A stretch of DNA of 64,000 nucleotides from Mesorhabditis belari (taxonomy: Eukaryota > Nematoda > Chromadorea > Rhabditida > Rhabditidae), in NCBI GenBank assembly GCA_958450365.1, contig CAUEEP010000607.1, forward strand, positions 1 through 64,000, written 5' to 3'. This document shows positions 53,801-64,000 of the stretch, in pieces (positions within the stretch are counted from its first letter, which is position 1; each line of letters opens with the position of its first letter). Below the pieces are notes generated by a model. That model did not search any database and had not been told where the DNA came from. It saw nothing but the letters and a program-made list of their open reading frames with translations. The position numbers and the translations under genes were made by a program.

Positions 53801-56800
53801 TAAACCTTTTTAAAAAATTAAGATATTCAGTTGTAGTCTTGAAAATTTTATTTTATTTTGTTCAAATTTTATTTTATTTTTTATTTAAACTTTGTTTCCA
53901 GTAGCCTTTTAAAAATGAGCTTTCCTACCAATCATGGATAGCCATGAGGCGTTTTTTTTTCGTTTTTCGGAAAGATGTGCCGGTTTTTGTATATAAAAAA
54001 GTGAAATTTGAGATCTCCTGATAATGAAAAGAGAAAAGAAAAGAGAGCTTTTATGAGATAAAAAAGAGAAAATGATTCGATCGATCCGTTCTCTTTTGAT
54101 GGATTCGATTCGATCAGCTGATTGACTCAACTTCTTGAAAAGGGAAGGCGATCATTCAACAATGAAATTATTTCAAGAAAATCAACGTTTTCTAGATTCT
54201 TAGACTAGTTAAAGTTGAAAAGATTTAAAAATTTGATTAGCTAAGCCAAGCCAGCCAGCCAAGCCAGCCAGCCAAGCCAGCCAGCCAAGCCAGCCAGCCA
54301 AGCCAGGCAGCCAAGCCAGCCAGCCAAGCCAGCCAGCCAAGCCAGCCAGCCAAGCCAGCCAGCCAGACCACCTCCTGCCTTGGTTTCATTGTCTTTCGTT
54401 TGTCTTTCGTCTTTTATTGTCAAAAGCTATTTGTTTATGATAATGAGTAAATAGATAGCAATAATAAGCAATTCCTAATCCATTACTAACCTTCTTTACT
54501 CCAGTCTAACATCGGCTCGAAAAATTTGAAGTTTGAAAATCATCGAATACTAGGAACGGGAAAAGAAACGAAGAACAAAAGGTTTGAAGGTAATGAAATG
54601 GCAAAGAAGGGTGATTGTGACGAGAAACGAGCGGGATATCTGACCATCACATGACTTTCTCTTATAAACAGGTTTCCCCCAACAAATAAATAAGGGCAGA
54701 GAAGGGGCAATACACCACACAAAGTTCATCCCCGAGAGAGGAGACAGACACTCCCAGTCGGAATTGGACCATAGAATCATTCTACTCGATTCAAACCTGG
54801 ATTTATGCAAAAGTACAAAAGGATTGCTAATTGTATGAAGTGTCTGGCTGGCAGCCAAACCAATGCTTTCTCTAGACATTTCAGATCATGAAAACAGCGC
54901 CGGTTTGAGCGAACTTTCCCCTCTTTTTGTGTCCCTTGACCCCTTTCCGACACGTCATTGTTTTGTCTCGTTTACCTGCCTACCTCGTCCCCAATTGCCC
55001 TATTTGATTCGTAAAAACAAATCAATCTTGAACACCTCACCTGAAGAGTTGTTTCCGGGAATCGGTCTTCCTTGCGAGAAGAGATTCGTCAAATTGTCTG
55101 CACAAGAGTACGGGGCGGTCAGCTGGAAATTGAGAGGATAAAACATGTAAATATTCAGCCATAGTCGTTGAATCAGTTAGCTGTGTTGGCTAGAAAAGCG
55201 AGTGATTTTCGTGGAACGCAAAGGAAAACTAAAAACGCGATCTGATGGATACAATACCGTTAAATTACTGTAGCATCTAAGAACTGGAGTTCAGTCACCG
55301 TACTGTAAGATTAACGATAGTACTTGGGGTTACTCTAGCTACTAAATAGCATCAATCGCTCAGTATCAAAGCTTACATTCGTCTAACTTTTCTCACGTCA
55401 TAGAGTCAGATCTGAAATCATTGTAACTAGAGCTTAACTATAGTACAGTGTAAGATTACTATAGATTACTTTAGCCCTAGCTTAGCATCACGAAGCTTAT
55501 TAGTAGCCTACATCTCAGGACAACTTAAGACACTTTATCAACATCTCAGCTACAGTAAGATAAGTAAGAAGACAGAATCTTGGAACTAAATCCCCATTCA
55601 TCTATTTTACCCAAATAAAATCTAGCCTCATTTCATGATAATTTTTCTTACAGTTCATCTCCCGTATTACTACTCTATCTGTTCAGCTACAGCAATAGTA
55701 CTACACGATAAAGTACAGTCTACAGTTCAGCTACAGCTATATGTACTACTCTACCTAAAAATGCGTCTTTTGTATCAAAAAACAGCTGAAATTCAGGGCT
55801 ACTTTTTGATATCGAAATCCAATGGAAAACTATAATTAGAAATCGAAACTATATTTAGATATGGTCTATCTCACAAAATATGGTGGTCTATCTCTCAAAA
55901 TATATCTATAATCAGGACAATTCTGTTTGATCTTAGTATGTGTAATAATCACTCCTCGCCAACCTCTTTTCAACACAACTTTTCACAAAGCAACATAGAT
56001 TGAAGAAAGAGAATATCTGCCTACCGGTGTTTGGTGTGGTTTGCTGCCCCGAGTGCGCTGCTCGTCCTCCAACGAGAGGATCTCATCAATCAGATATTCA
56101 TCCAGTAACTAAATGACCCGGCTTTATGAAAATATTGAAATCATATGAGAGGCTTTTCTGTTATATTTTGCAAGATTCTAAACTAATTCTAACTAAACAA
56201 GAGTCTAGATAAACTAGAGATTGGAGAAAGAAAATGGAGAAAGAATTGGAAAGTACGCGTGATAGAGAATAGGAGAGCCCGCGAAAAACAGCTGCCTTCT
56301 CTTTCGATGAGAGATCCACACAAACTAGACGTAAACAAGGCGATTTGGTAAAAGTTTGGATTTCATTTATGGAGATACACATAAGCTTTTCGAAAGGAGA
56401 CTTGTTTTAGGAAACAATTAGGAGCTTGTGTTCCCTATATTGTTTTCTAAATGATGCGCTTTGGCATAAGTTATCGTACTGGGATTTATTTGTAAATAAA
56501 ATCAATTCAAATCACCACAAAGCTCAGGTCAATAAATAGCTAATTGAAGGCTTAAAGAAAAGGATGGGTTCATTTACAAAAAAAAACATTTACAGGGATA
56601 TAACAGAAAAATGAGATCAAAGGTATCAAAGCAGGGCTGGTTCTAGGACGAAACTTTCGACTGGCTTATAGGCTTTCGACAATGGCTTTCGACAATGGCT
56701 TAAGGAACAGCCCTGAATCTAGGAAAACCTACTTCAAATAGCATTTTCTATAAAGGAAAACAATTCAATCTGTTGAGGTAGTTGTTTGAGTCTGAGCTTA

Positions 56801-57638
56801 GAGCTGGGGTGGTGGGGTGAAAAGGGGGAGGGGCAGGGGTGAAGTTTCGAGAGGAAGAGAGATCTTCGACGCTGCGGCCAGCTGACGAAAAGGGAGCAAA
56901 AGACTTGGCTTGACATTGGCAGAGGGCAGACTAGAAAAGAAAATGGAGAAAGAATTGGATACGCGTGATAGAGAATAGGAGAGCCCGCGAAAAACAGCTG
57001 CCTTCTCTTTCGATGAGAGATCCACACAAACTAGACGTAAACAAGGCGATTTTTTAGGAAGAATAGATCGTGCTATTATTTTATGTATCAACAAAACACA
57101 TTGACTAATCAAAACTCAATCAAAGCTCAAAACTCAAAGATAATGTCTCTTTTTGATCAATTATTTGGTAAAAGTTTGGATTTCATCAAGGGGGTACACA
57201 TAAATAAAAGGGTAAAGTTTATGAAACAGCTGATCGCTTTGTGAAACAGCTTTTCTCTTTAAAGCTGAAACAGCTTTTCTCTTTCAAATTTCTCTCTAAC
57301 ATACTTCCAATGAACCCAACAACTCAGAAAGAAAAAATCTTAAACCAAAATTTCTGTCAAAATCTTCCAAAAATCAAAATTTTCATGCTCTTCTCGTGCT
57401 TATCTGAGCAATCAAATTACATAAAAAAGAAGAGGAAAAACAAGAATTGTGTTTAAGGGGAAAAGAAAATCGGATCGATAATTAAAAAATTGTTTTTTTA
57501 AAAGAAGATGTTGAGGAATTGTGTTGTAAATTAATTTCTTACTTCACTTTGGTTGAAACTTCGAGGCGAGTCGCCGTATCGTTGGATTTCGGGTGACTCC
57601 ATCGATGGGGATTCACGATGATTCTGGAAAGTCGACAT
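50889..57638 (-). CDS. hlh-30: HLH-30 / TFEB-MITF family bHLH-zip transcription factor
   Basis: Thirteen minus-strand exons join in phase to 402 codons: 57638-57543, 56108-56025, 55122-55041, 53605-53496, 53403-53316, 53252-53177, 53104-53017, 52972-52901, 52463-52323, 52165-52035, 51671-51599, 51491-51379, 50943-50889. Residues 33-60 carry an acidic helix ([14 protein letters not shown]) like the MiT activation domain. Residues 143-208 are the bHLH ([20 protein letters not shown] with the H-E-R E-box contacts, then [19 protein letters not shown]). A Gln-rich leucine zipper follows ([17 protein letters not shown]). The C-terminus has [20 protein letters not shown], matching the TFEB DLMLxDxxLxPLxSDPLL motif. 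The family binds CACGTG/CLEAR sites and controls lysosome, autophagy and host-defence genes. [10 protein letters not shown] may be the 14-3-3/mTORC1-regulated serine patch (inference). The start at MSTFQ is one of two possibilities. Confidence 0.93.
51110..51240. repeat. Degenerate ~30-bp repeat with CTACAGTAT
   Basis: Four or five units of the type GGCTACAGTATCCTTGGA in the last hlh-30 intron (between exons 12 and 13). Confidence 0.75.
52578..52813. mobile_element. MITE (Tc1/mariner-type ends) in hlh-30 intron 8
   Basis: A 236-bp element with long inverted termini: the left end TACACTACTGGACAATGAAA matches the reverse complement of the right end TACAGTGCTGGACAATGAAA, and the similarity continues through GATCGTCACTTTC and GTAACTCCCTTGTCTTT. 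TA is present at both ends. It sits between exons 8 and 9. Remnants of it at the same relative place in the hlh-30 duplicates (11,395; 15,670; 26,430) show it was present before they arose. Confidence 0.82.
52838..52886. repeat. AAGCC pentamer array
   Basis: About nine AAGCC units just past the exon 8 donor, in intron 8; in the degenerate copies only one or two remain (CTAAGCCAAGCCATT). Confidence 0.88.
53735..53805. repeat. 13-bp TCTTCTAGCTGTC repeat
   Basis: Five units (TAGTTGTCT/TAGCTGTCT) in the intron between hlh-30 exons 3 and 4. Confidence 0.85.
54241..54365. repeat. AAGCCAGCCAGCC minisatellite
   Basis: About nine 13-bp units in the same hlh-30 intron. It produces a spurious Trp/Leu/Ala/Gly-rich frame on the minus strand. 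Confidence 0.92.
56205..57060. repeat. ~115-bp direct duplication in hlh-30 intron 1
   Basis: 56,225-56,345 and 56,935-57,050 share ACGCGTGATAGAGAATAGGA and CCTTCTCTTTCGATGAGAGA nearly unchanged. GGTAAAAGTTTGGATTTCAT follows at 56,346 and 57,163. It lies between exons 1 and 2 and is absent elsewhere in the window. Confidence 0.85.
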
Positions 57639-57727
57639 TTGTTTTGAATTTATTTGAATAATTGCTAAGGATTAGATTCAAGCAGGATTGCTTTTCCAGG
57701 TTCTGCCCTGGTTCGCCCTGGTTTGAA

Positions 57728-58100
57728 TCGTTTGGTGGGAGTGGAGAGGAGTCTCCTCCATCCGCCGATCACTCCCCCGTCCCTGCCAATCCCCGGTACA
57801 GAATTTTTAAGATAATCGGTTCAATTCCAATGAATGTACCTGTATAATGACCATTGTTGGCCGTTTCCCATTGACAATCTTTCTGAAAAGCACGGTTCTT
57901 GGCGGGGTTGATGATAGGGAATTCGGGATTGATGTGGATGATGTTGAGGTAGGCGATGAAGAAATGGATGTGGAGGTGCGCTTGATTGGTCTTCGCTCGA
58001 AATGGAGAGTCATCAGTGGGTGAGTATCGTTTGGTGGGAGTGGAGAGGAGTCTCCTCCATCCGCCGATCACTCCCCCACCGTCCCTGCCAATCCCCGATC
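57728..58100. repeat. ~70-bp direct repeats flanking the alternative 5' exon
   Basis: TCGTTTGGTGGGAGTGGAGA and the following 50 bp occur at 57,728-57,797 and 58,028-58,101, bracketing the candidate exon at 57,840-58,013. Confidence 0.85.
57840..58013 (-). CDS. hlh-30: Candidate alternative 5' exon of hlh-30
   Basis: An ATG at 58,013 opens 58 codons (MTLHFERRPIKRTSTSISSS, then PTSTSSTSIPNSLSSTPP) ending at a strong CAG/GTACATT donor in phase 0. This fits the TTTCCAG acceptor at 57,624, bypassing the MSTFQ start and giving a protein of about 455 aa. The Ser/Thr/Pro-rich composition suits a transcription-factor N-terminus. Two other frames, including one on the plus strand ending in GTGAGT, are also open here, so coding status is uncertain. 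Confidence 0.45.
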
Positions 58101-58754
58101 GACTCCTTGTGGCCATCATCGACCTTTCCCCGGCCGTCCCTGTCATTACCGAGGGTTCCGTTGTGGCTTCAAAAGTTGAATGCTTAGAAAAAAATGAAGG
58201 AAAGCAAATGATAATGGCTTTGAAAAATGAAGGAAAGCAGATGATAATGGCTTTGAAAAATGAGATTTCAAAAGAAATCAAGTGGAAAAGCTTTGAACCG
58301 GCTTTTGTTTGAACGGCAGTTCAAGAATAGCAGTTCAAGCGATCAGAACTAACGAAACTTTCAAAATACCATAAGAATTGGGTAAAGGAAAGAGATTGAC
58401 GGGTCTTTTTCCTATCCATTTTCCACTCGTTATTAGATTTCCAAGTTTTTTTCACACAGGTGTCAACTGAGACTCGATGGCACGAATTCGAGACATGGAA
58501 TTGAAGGGGAATGAATGAGCTTTGGATTGGGAGATTGGCTTTGAAATGATAAATAAAAGTCAAAGTAGCTTTTTTTTCTTATTCATGTCATTCTCGAGAT
58601 CGCTTTTGAAATGATGCAAAGATATGGAAGAAGAAATGAAATGTAAATATCATTGCAATGATACGGTACAATGTAATGATATTTATCTTTATGGATATGG
58701 ATTGAATGTTTGAGATAAAGTAGGCTAGTCAAATTTGAAGCTATGACATGTGAC

Positions 58755-59095
58755 AAATGACACCAAATGAGATGTCACAAGTGGCCAAATGACACCAAAT
58801 GACGCCAAATGACACCCAATGACGGGGTAGGCTAGTTTCCGCAACTTTTTTTGCGCAACAGGGTCATCTGCCCAACTGGATCGTTTGCGCAACTCACCAT
58901 AACTTTCTTTTAAGTGGGCTAATCTTTATGATTTTGATTTCATTTTGTTGCACTTATTGAGACCTACCCCAAATGACACCAAATGACATCAAATGGCACC
59001 AAATGACACCAAATGACACCAAATGACATCAAATGACACCAAATGACCCCAAATGACGCCAAATGACACCAAATGACACCAAATGGCCAAAAACG
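58755..59095. repeat. 10-bp minisatellite AAATGACACC
   Basis: Two clusters (58,760-58,825 and 58,970-59,090), about 20 units in all, variants AAATGACATC, AAATGACGCC, AAATGGCACC. Open frames through it are artefacts. Confidence 0.92.
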
Positions 59096-59784
59096 TTGTG
59101 CACATGATAGCAGATTTACAAAGTGTTTATATCGTAAATCAAATTTGAAATCAATCAACCAAAATGGAGAAATTTTTCCTGTAAGTAAACTATTCGATAT
59201 ATAGATTGAATGTGTTGCTTTGCTTTTTGTTGCACTTATTGAGATCTAAACAAAAATGAAAAAAATCAAAACTAGATTTTATTAAAAAAGATGATTCCAA
59301 TGCTCAATAGTTTGAAAAAGAAAAAACAAAAGTAAAAATTTGATGTGCGTGGCAAAATTTGAAATGCTCGTTCATTTTTTTTCCGCTCCCCATTTTTTTA
59401 TGTACACATAAACAGGGAAAAAGGGGAAATCATCGTTTTGAGAATTTTTGTTTTTATCATCGATTGACGAATATTTGAAATGGGTAAGCAAAATGCTGGA
59501 AAGTGGGGTTTATTGGAGAAATGAATCGAAAGATTAGAAAATGGCTTAAAAGTTAAAACGTAAAATTACTGGGGAAACGTAGATTAGGGAAAGAGGAAAC
59601 GATATTCAATATATAGATATATTGAATATTTAAACATTTAAATCTATAGAATATCTAAAATCTGAATATGGGTTTTTCTTGCAAAACGGATGTGTGTAAA
59701 ATCGACTTTTTATCGGAGAAAAGAATCGTCGAATGAATGGAAAAGAGATGGGGGAAATGATCAGATAAACGTTCCAATGGCACG

Positions 59785-59998
59785 ATGAAGGAAGGGAAAG
59801 GAAAGAAAGAAAGGAAGGAAAGAAAGGAAGGAACGAAAGGAAAAAAAGGAAAGGAAAGAATGGAAAGGAAAGCAATGGAAAGGCTTTGAAGGAAGGGAAA
59901 GGAAAGAAAGGAAGGAACGAAAGAAAGGAAGGAACGAAAGGAAAAAAAGGAAAGGAAAGAATGGAAAGGAAAGCAATGGAAAGGCTTTCATTTGAAGG
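59785..59998. repeat. Purine-rich tandem duplication (GGAAAGGAAAGAAAGGAAGG)
   Basis: An ~100-bp unit ending in GGAAAGGAAAGCAATGGAAA is present twice (59,790-59,890; 59,890-59,990). The long minus-strand frame across it (59,630-60,160) is low-complexity and unlikely to be a gene. Confidence 0.88.
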
Positions 59999-60559
59999 GA
60001 AAGGGGGAAGTTCAACAAGAAACCCTCTATTGAAGAGTGAAGGTGCAAGGGTGAAGAGAAAAGGAAAGGGTTGCGTGTCAGTCATTCTCGCAGTCAGAGA
60101 CTGGTTTTTGCCAACCAATCTTGCCAGACAGCTTTTTTCCTTTTTTTCGTGAACGAACATTTAAATTCAACTATTGCGGTTAAATTGAACTATTGATATT
60201 GAACAAACCTATCATAAAGAACAAGAAGAGACCGTTAAATGTAAGTTTAGATAAGTTTAACAGGTATTATATCTTTAAACATTTCAAGTATTATATCTTT
60301 AAACATTTCAAATTCTGACTACTTTAGCAACTTCAGCAAATTGATTTCTTCAGATTTTATCTGAATTTGATCTACTTTGGTAGTAGAAAAAGCTCAGCAA
60401 AAAAAAAATTATTGCCTCGGCTTAAGCTAAAAAGAGAGGGGTAAAAGAAAAAAAAGCATCATTTTGTTGATGCAGACACAATCGGTCTGCTGGAATGGGA
60501 GGAAAGGGGAAAGGGGAAAGGAGGAAAAAGAGAAGAAAAAAAAGAAATAAAAAGAGCGA

Positions 60560-60935
60560 AACGAGGTGGGCTTCGGAGGGAGCTCATGGCCTTAGATTAA
60601 AAGAAACGGGAAAGAGAGTGGGTATTCGATCAGCTGGCTATGCTGTGAAAGAGCAAAGGGAGGAGAGAGGGTAGACAAGAACAAGGAAAAGCTCAAAAGA
60701 TAGAAAAGAAAAAGTTTTCATCGAACTAACATCCTCAACTTTTTCTCTTTTTTTCGTTTTTGGTGGAAAGGTGGAAAGGAGGGGAAAAGAGAGACATTGC
60801 CTTTCGCTTTTTCCACTCTATTTTTTTGGCCTTTTTTCTTTTTTCTCTGATCTCTGATCGATTCGAGGTGGGGCTTCGGAAGGAGCTCATGGCCTTAGAT
60901 TGAAAGAAACGGGAAAGAGAGTGAAAAATTGAAAA
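60560..60935. repeat. 55-bp direct duplication; related tract at 63,170
   Basis: 60,563-60,622 and 60,865-60,924 share GAGCTCATGGCCTTAGATT and AAAGAAACGGGAAAGAGAGT. Separately 60,763-60,865 resembles 63,175-63,312 (GGTGGAAAGGAGGGGAAAAG ... CTGATCGATTCG). Confidence 0.8.
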
Positions 60936-61445
60936 CTTTTTTGACAAAACAATTTGGAATGGACAATTTTTTAAATAAAATCTAATAAGATTCATACTAG
61001 AAAACAAGTTATTATTCTTCTTTAGAAATGATATAAATTTAATGACATTTGTAAGCTAAGGACTCACGGCTCAAACCAGTTTCTTTCCAGATTTTTTGAT
61101 AAACTTGAAGGGGCAATATTACAGTATTTACGGTATGAGAATCTATCCTAAGTTCTTATCTAGATTTCAAAATAGATAAGTTATTTTGAGAAATGATATC
61201 TCTGAAAAAGCACAGGACAAAAATTTTAATCGGAAAGCCAGGGGAAACGTTTACTTTTGGCACAGAGTGGAAAAACAAAGGAAATAGGAAAAACAAAGGA
61301 AAAAAGAAAGAAATACTGACAAGATCAAAACATGGATAGACTCGAGATTTGAGAAGAGAAAGGGGAATCTTCAGAGATTGTGTGGAATGGAATTTAGTTG
61401 TCTATTTGTCTATGACAAAAATTTCAAGAAAAACATATTGGTTTT

Positions 61446-61706
61446 TTGAATGATAAGAAGAATAAGAATGAATTGTTGTTAAGAAAGAATCAAAGACTAC
61501 AAAGAGACAATATTCGTTTTGTTTTCCATTTCAATCCGAAAACAAAACACAGAAAACAATTGCTTCTTCAATGGGCAACCCGCTTTTCACCTTATTTACT
61601 TCGACTTCGATTGGGAAAAAGAAAAGAAGAAAAAAAGTTTTTAGTGTTTTGGCTCACTTTTATTTCGTTTGTACTTTTATTGATGTTTTATGGGACAAAT
61701 AATTGA
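61446..61706 (+). other. Small open frame with hydrophobic C-terminus, doubtful
   Basis: 86 codons: a basic N-terminal half (KNELLLRKNQRLQRDNIRF) and a C-terminal hydrophobic segment (FLVFWLTFISFVLLLMFYG). It would be a single tail-anchored membrane peptide. No splice context, codon bias or homology is visible; in AT-rich sequence such a frame can arise by chance. Confidence 0.15.
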
Positions 61707-61709
61707 GGA

Positions 61710-63630
61710 AACTTTGAAAAAGGGACCGATTTATGAATTGAAGTCAATTGACTTTCAAATTTTTTTCGAGACCTTTCTTTCCAACCTATTAGTAGATAAT
61801 GACGATAGTTTTGTTCAGAGTTTACACATTTAAAGAAAGAAGATTCAATAAAGAAGAACACAAAGTTACAATTGTTTTGAAATGACTTTTGAAAGTTGCA
61901 TTTTTAGATTTGGCATAAAAGTTGTTGTTGAAAGAGAGGAAAAACTCGAATCATAGCAGGATACGGCAGTCTATATAAGGCTAATAAGTATAGATAGGTC
62001 TATGCTATCCATTCCATCATGTAATTGTGGAGTGTACTTTATGTTTTGCTGATCAAACTTAATCACATCGTTTTCCCATTGTTCCAAATGAATGCCCGAA
62101 CTGAATGTATTGGATCTCCATCTCGAGAACTATCCTAGTGAATCAAAGACGTCTCTCCATCAGCTGATTTTCTATTAATCCCGTCCCCCTGAATTTCCGG
62201 TTCAATGTAGCGAACTTGCCTCTATTTTTTGCTTAATCTCAAATTTTTAATTTTTCTTCTAATTCTTCAAAATCCCCATTTTCCTCTCGGATTATAGTAC
62301 CAAGAGAAATTAAAAATCAAAAATTGAAAAGAAAAGAACAAACAATGATTTTTGGCGTTTGGCCTCAGATGTTTTTGAGCTCATTTTCGGTAAATAATAA
62401 AAAAACGTTGGATCCTTGCCAGAGTTTCTTTTTTTGACATAATTCTTCTGTAAAAGAGAATGATAAAAGATTAGAAATATAGGACTTATGAATTGGAGGA
62501 ACTTATCAATAGATTTATGAATACTATCAATATCAAATAGATCTATTAAATAAAGTTGTTTTTTTCTTTTGAACTTACTCATAAACTAGGCTCCGATCAA
62601 AGATCTCAAGACTTTAACTCAGATCTTTAGTTCGCTTTTTTGAAAAGAATGATTCAGAACGGAAAAAAGATCCGTGAGATTTCGTTTTCTAAGACTTTAA
62701 TACTTTTTTAAAGAATTTTTCTATTTTCCAAGTTTTGCGTTGATTCTAAGCTCGCTGAAAAACAAAATTTCAGCAAAAAACAAAAAAAAACTTAAGAAAA
62801 AACGTTGTTCAAATCGAAATTTCGTATATTATACAAAGTTATGCAAATTTTCAAGTTTAAACAAACCTGATAGTGAAGTTTCCGAGGTTGCGCGAGAGCT
62901 TGCGCGTTTCCGCCGAGCATTGAGTGTTGAGCGGGAGCTGGGAAAAGCATTCGTCTCTTAATTTTGTCTCTTAATCTCTTTATCTCTACAAAATATTCAT
63001 TAGCTACATTAGCTACCTAGATGTGCTCTCAAAAATTCGCAAAACTCAATTGTAATGATTCAACTTTTATCTCAAAAGATCGATGAGAATTGAGAGGGAA
63101 ATGGAATGGGATGGAATGGCCAAAAAATGCAGTCCCTGAAATTGATTACAATCATCGAAATGGAGGGGAAGATCAAAGGTGGAAAGGAGGGGAAAAGAGA
63201 GACATTTCCTTTCGCCTTTTCCCCTCATTTTTTCGATGTCTGCCCACTCTATTTTCTTGGCCTTTTTTCTTTTTTTTTCTTTTTAACTGACCCCTCTCTT
63301 CTCTGATCGATTCGTTGAACGAAACGAATGAAATAAAGAAATGAAACCAAGGGAAATTACAATAAATGGCTTTCACCAGATCGCTTAGGAAAAGTTGATT
63401 AGGAAAGTTTATGTAATGATAGAGTTGAGTAGAATCGATGTTTAAAATTAGAAAAGATAATAAGGATCATTTGATTAATAAAAAAGTAAAGGAGTTGCCA
63501 GGAAAAAGTAGATTTAAGGTAAGTTTATATAGATTTAATTGCAATGAAGATCGCGTACAAAGTAGAGAAATTGTTCAGAAATTGGTAAACCCAACTTTCC
63601 CAGTTTTCTGGCAATTTTAGAGAAATTGTA
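61710..63630. other. AT-rich sequence without recognised genes
   Basis: Nothing supportable on either strand. A short GC-richer island at 62,880-62,955 with the near-palindrome GCGCGAGAGCTTGCGCG is the only compositional outlier. Confidence 0.45.
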
Positions 63631-63638
63631 TGACAGAA

Positions 63639-63745
63639 TAACTGACAGAATAACTGATAGAGTGTCTGACAGAATAACTGACAGAATACTGACAGAATAA
63701 CTTGATTTGCCGTATACTTTTGCCGTATACTGACAGAATAACTTG
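63639..63745. repeat. CTGACAGAATAA tandem repeat
   Basis: Several 11-14-bp units of TGACAGAATAAC, plus a duplicated CTTGATTTGCCGTATACTTTTG just before the inverted-repeat element. Confidence 0.85.
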
Positions 63746-63753
63746 ATTTGCCG

Positions 63754-63976
63754 TATACTTTTGAAGTACCGCCCCCAAGTGTCCCCAAAAAGTTTCCCCA
63801 AAGTGTCTCCATATGGGAACTCTTTTTGATACTGAAATGCTTCGTTTTCCTTTTTGCTCTAGAGCTTTTTTAAAATGCTGTTACAGACGAAATCGTTTAC
63901 CATATTAGATTTTCTCTTTGGGGACAGTTTGGGGAAACTTTTTGGGGACACTTGGGGGCGGTACTTCAAAAGTATA
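63754..63976. mobile_element. Inverted-repeat element with perfect 49-bp ends
   Basis: 63,754-63,802 (TATACTTTTGAAGTACCGCC, then CCCAAGTGTCCCCAAAAAG and on) is the exact reverse complement of 63,928-63,976. The 125-bp centre has no coding capacity. MITE-like; its left edge overlaps the tandem CCGTATACTTTTG tract, so the true boundary may be a few bases inside. Confidence 0.85.
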
Positions 63977-64000
63977 AATTGTTGAAATAATGTGTTTGCG

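Noticed and set aside
54863..55141. Plus-strand 92-codon frame
   Set aside because: Antisense shadow of hlh-30 exon 3 (55,122-55,041), whose phases fit exons 2 and 4 exactly.
57848..58018. Plus-strand 58-codon frame (DREFGIDVDDVEVGDEEMDV) ending at a GTGAGT donor
   Set aside because: Looks protein-like, but the overlapping minus-strand exon joins hlh-30 in phase and no plus-strand partner exon was found; kept only as a caveat.
59630..60160. 176-codon minus-strand frame, longest in the window
   Set aside because: Most of it is a duplicated purine tract giving FPFFPFL-type repeats; no splice context or non-repetitive domain.

Overview
The window is nuclear DNA of a nematode, probably a rhabditid (Caenorhabditis-like). 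The introns are very short (38-48 bp in several places) and end in the nematode-type acceptor TTTCAG. A near-complete gene is recognisable as the ortholog of hlh-30, the nematode MiT/TFEB factor. There are no operons, rRNA or CRISPR arrays. Gene models below come from reading exons by hand: splice sites, phase continuity and family motifs.

Layout. (1) 1-48 kb is a repeat-dominated, heavily rearranged region. It holds a 4.3-4.5 kb inverted repeat (2.8-7.1 kb against 42.2-46.7 kb), two direct copies of a 2.4-2.7 kb block (15.4 and 26.2 kb), three copies of a ~1 kb block (18.6, 29.1 and 38.5 kb), and mariner transposase remnants coupled to tRNA-Val-like sequences. It also holds arrays of an 18-bp palindromic repeat. 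Embedded in it are gene relics: TM2-TM4 of a class A GPCR (10.4-11.1 kb), a decayed ASNSD1-type asparagine synthetase-domain gene (19.8-20.6 kb), a truncated signal-peptide exon that may be the start of a ShK-type secreted protein (41.7-41.8 kb), and several partial copies of hlh-30. One intact small gene is present, a 62-aa secreted six-cysteine peptide in three exons at 32,571-33,027. (2) 48-50.8 kb is gene-poor and ends in a minisatellite. (3) 50,889-57,638 (or 58,013) on the minus strand is hlh-30: 13 coding exons whose phases all agree, coding for 402 aa. (4) 58.3-64 kb is AT/purine-rich, probably intergenic, with minisatellites and a small inverted-repeat element at 63,754-63,976.

Connections. 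The 24.4-28.1 kb, 15.4-16.9 kb and 11.1-11.8 kb regions carry degenerate copies of hlh-30 exons 7-10 and 13, with their introns, in the same antisense orientation as the gene. They are genomic duplications, not processed copies. The secreted-peptide gene has a TATA box and, about 300 bp upstream of its ATG, a 14-bp palindrome made of two CACGTG E-boxes. CACGTG is the core bound by the MiT/TFEB family, so a link to hlh-30 is an attractive but untested inference.
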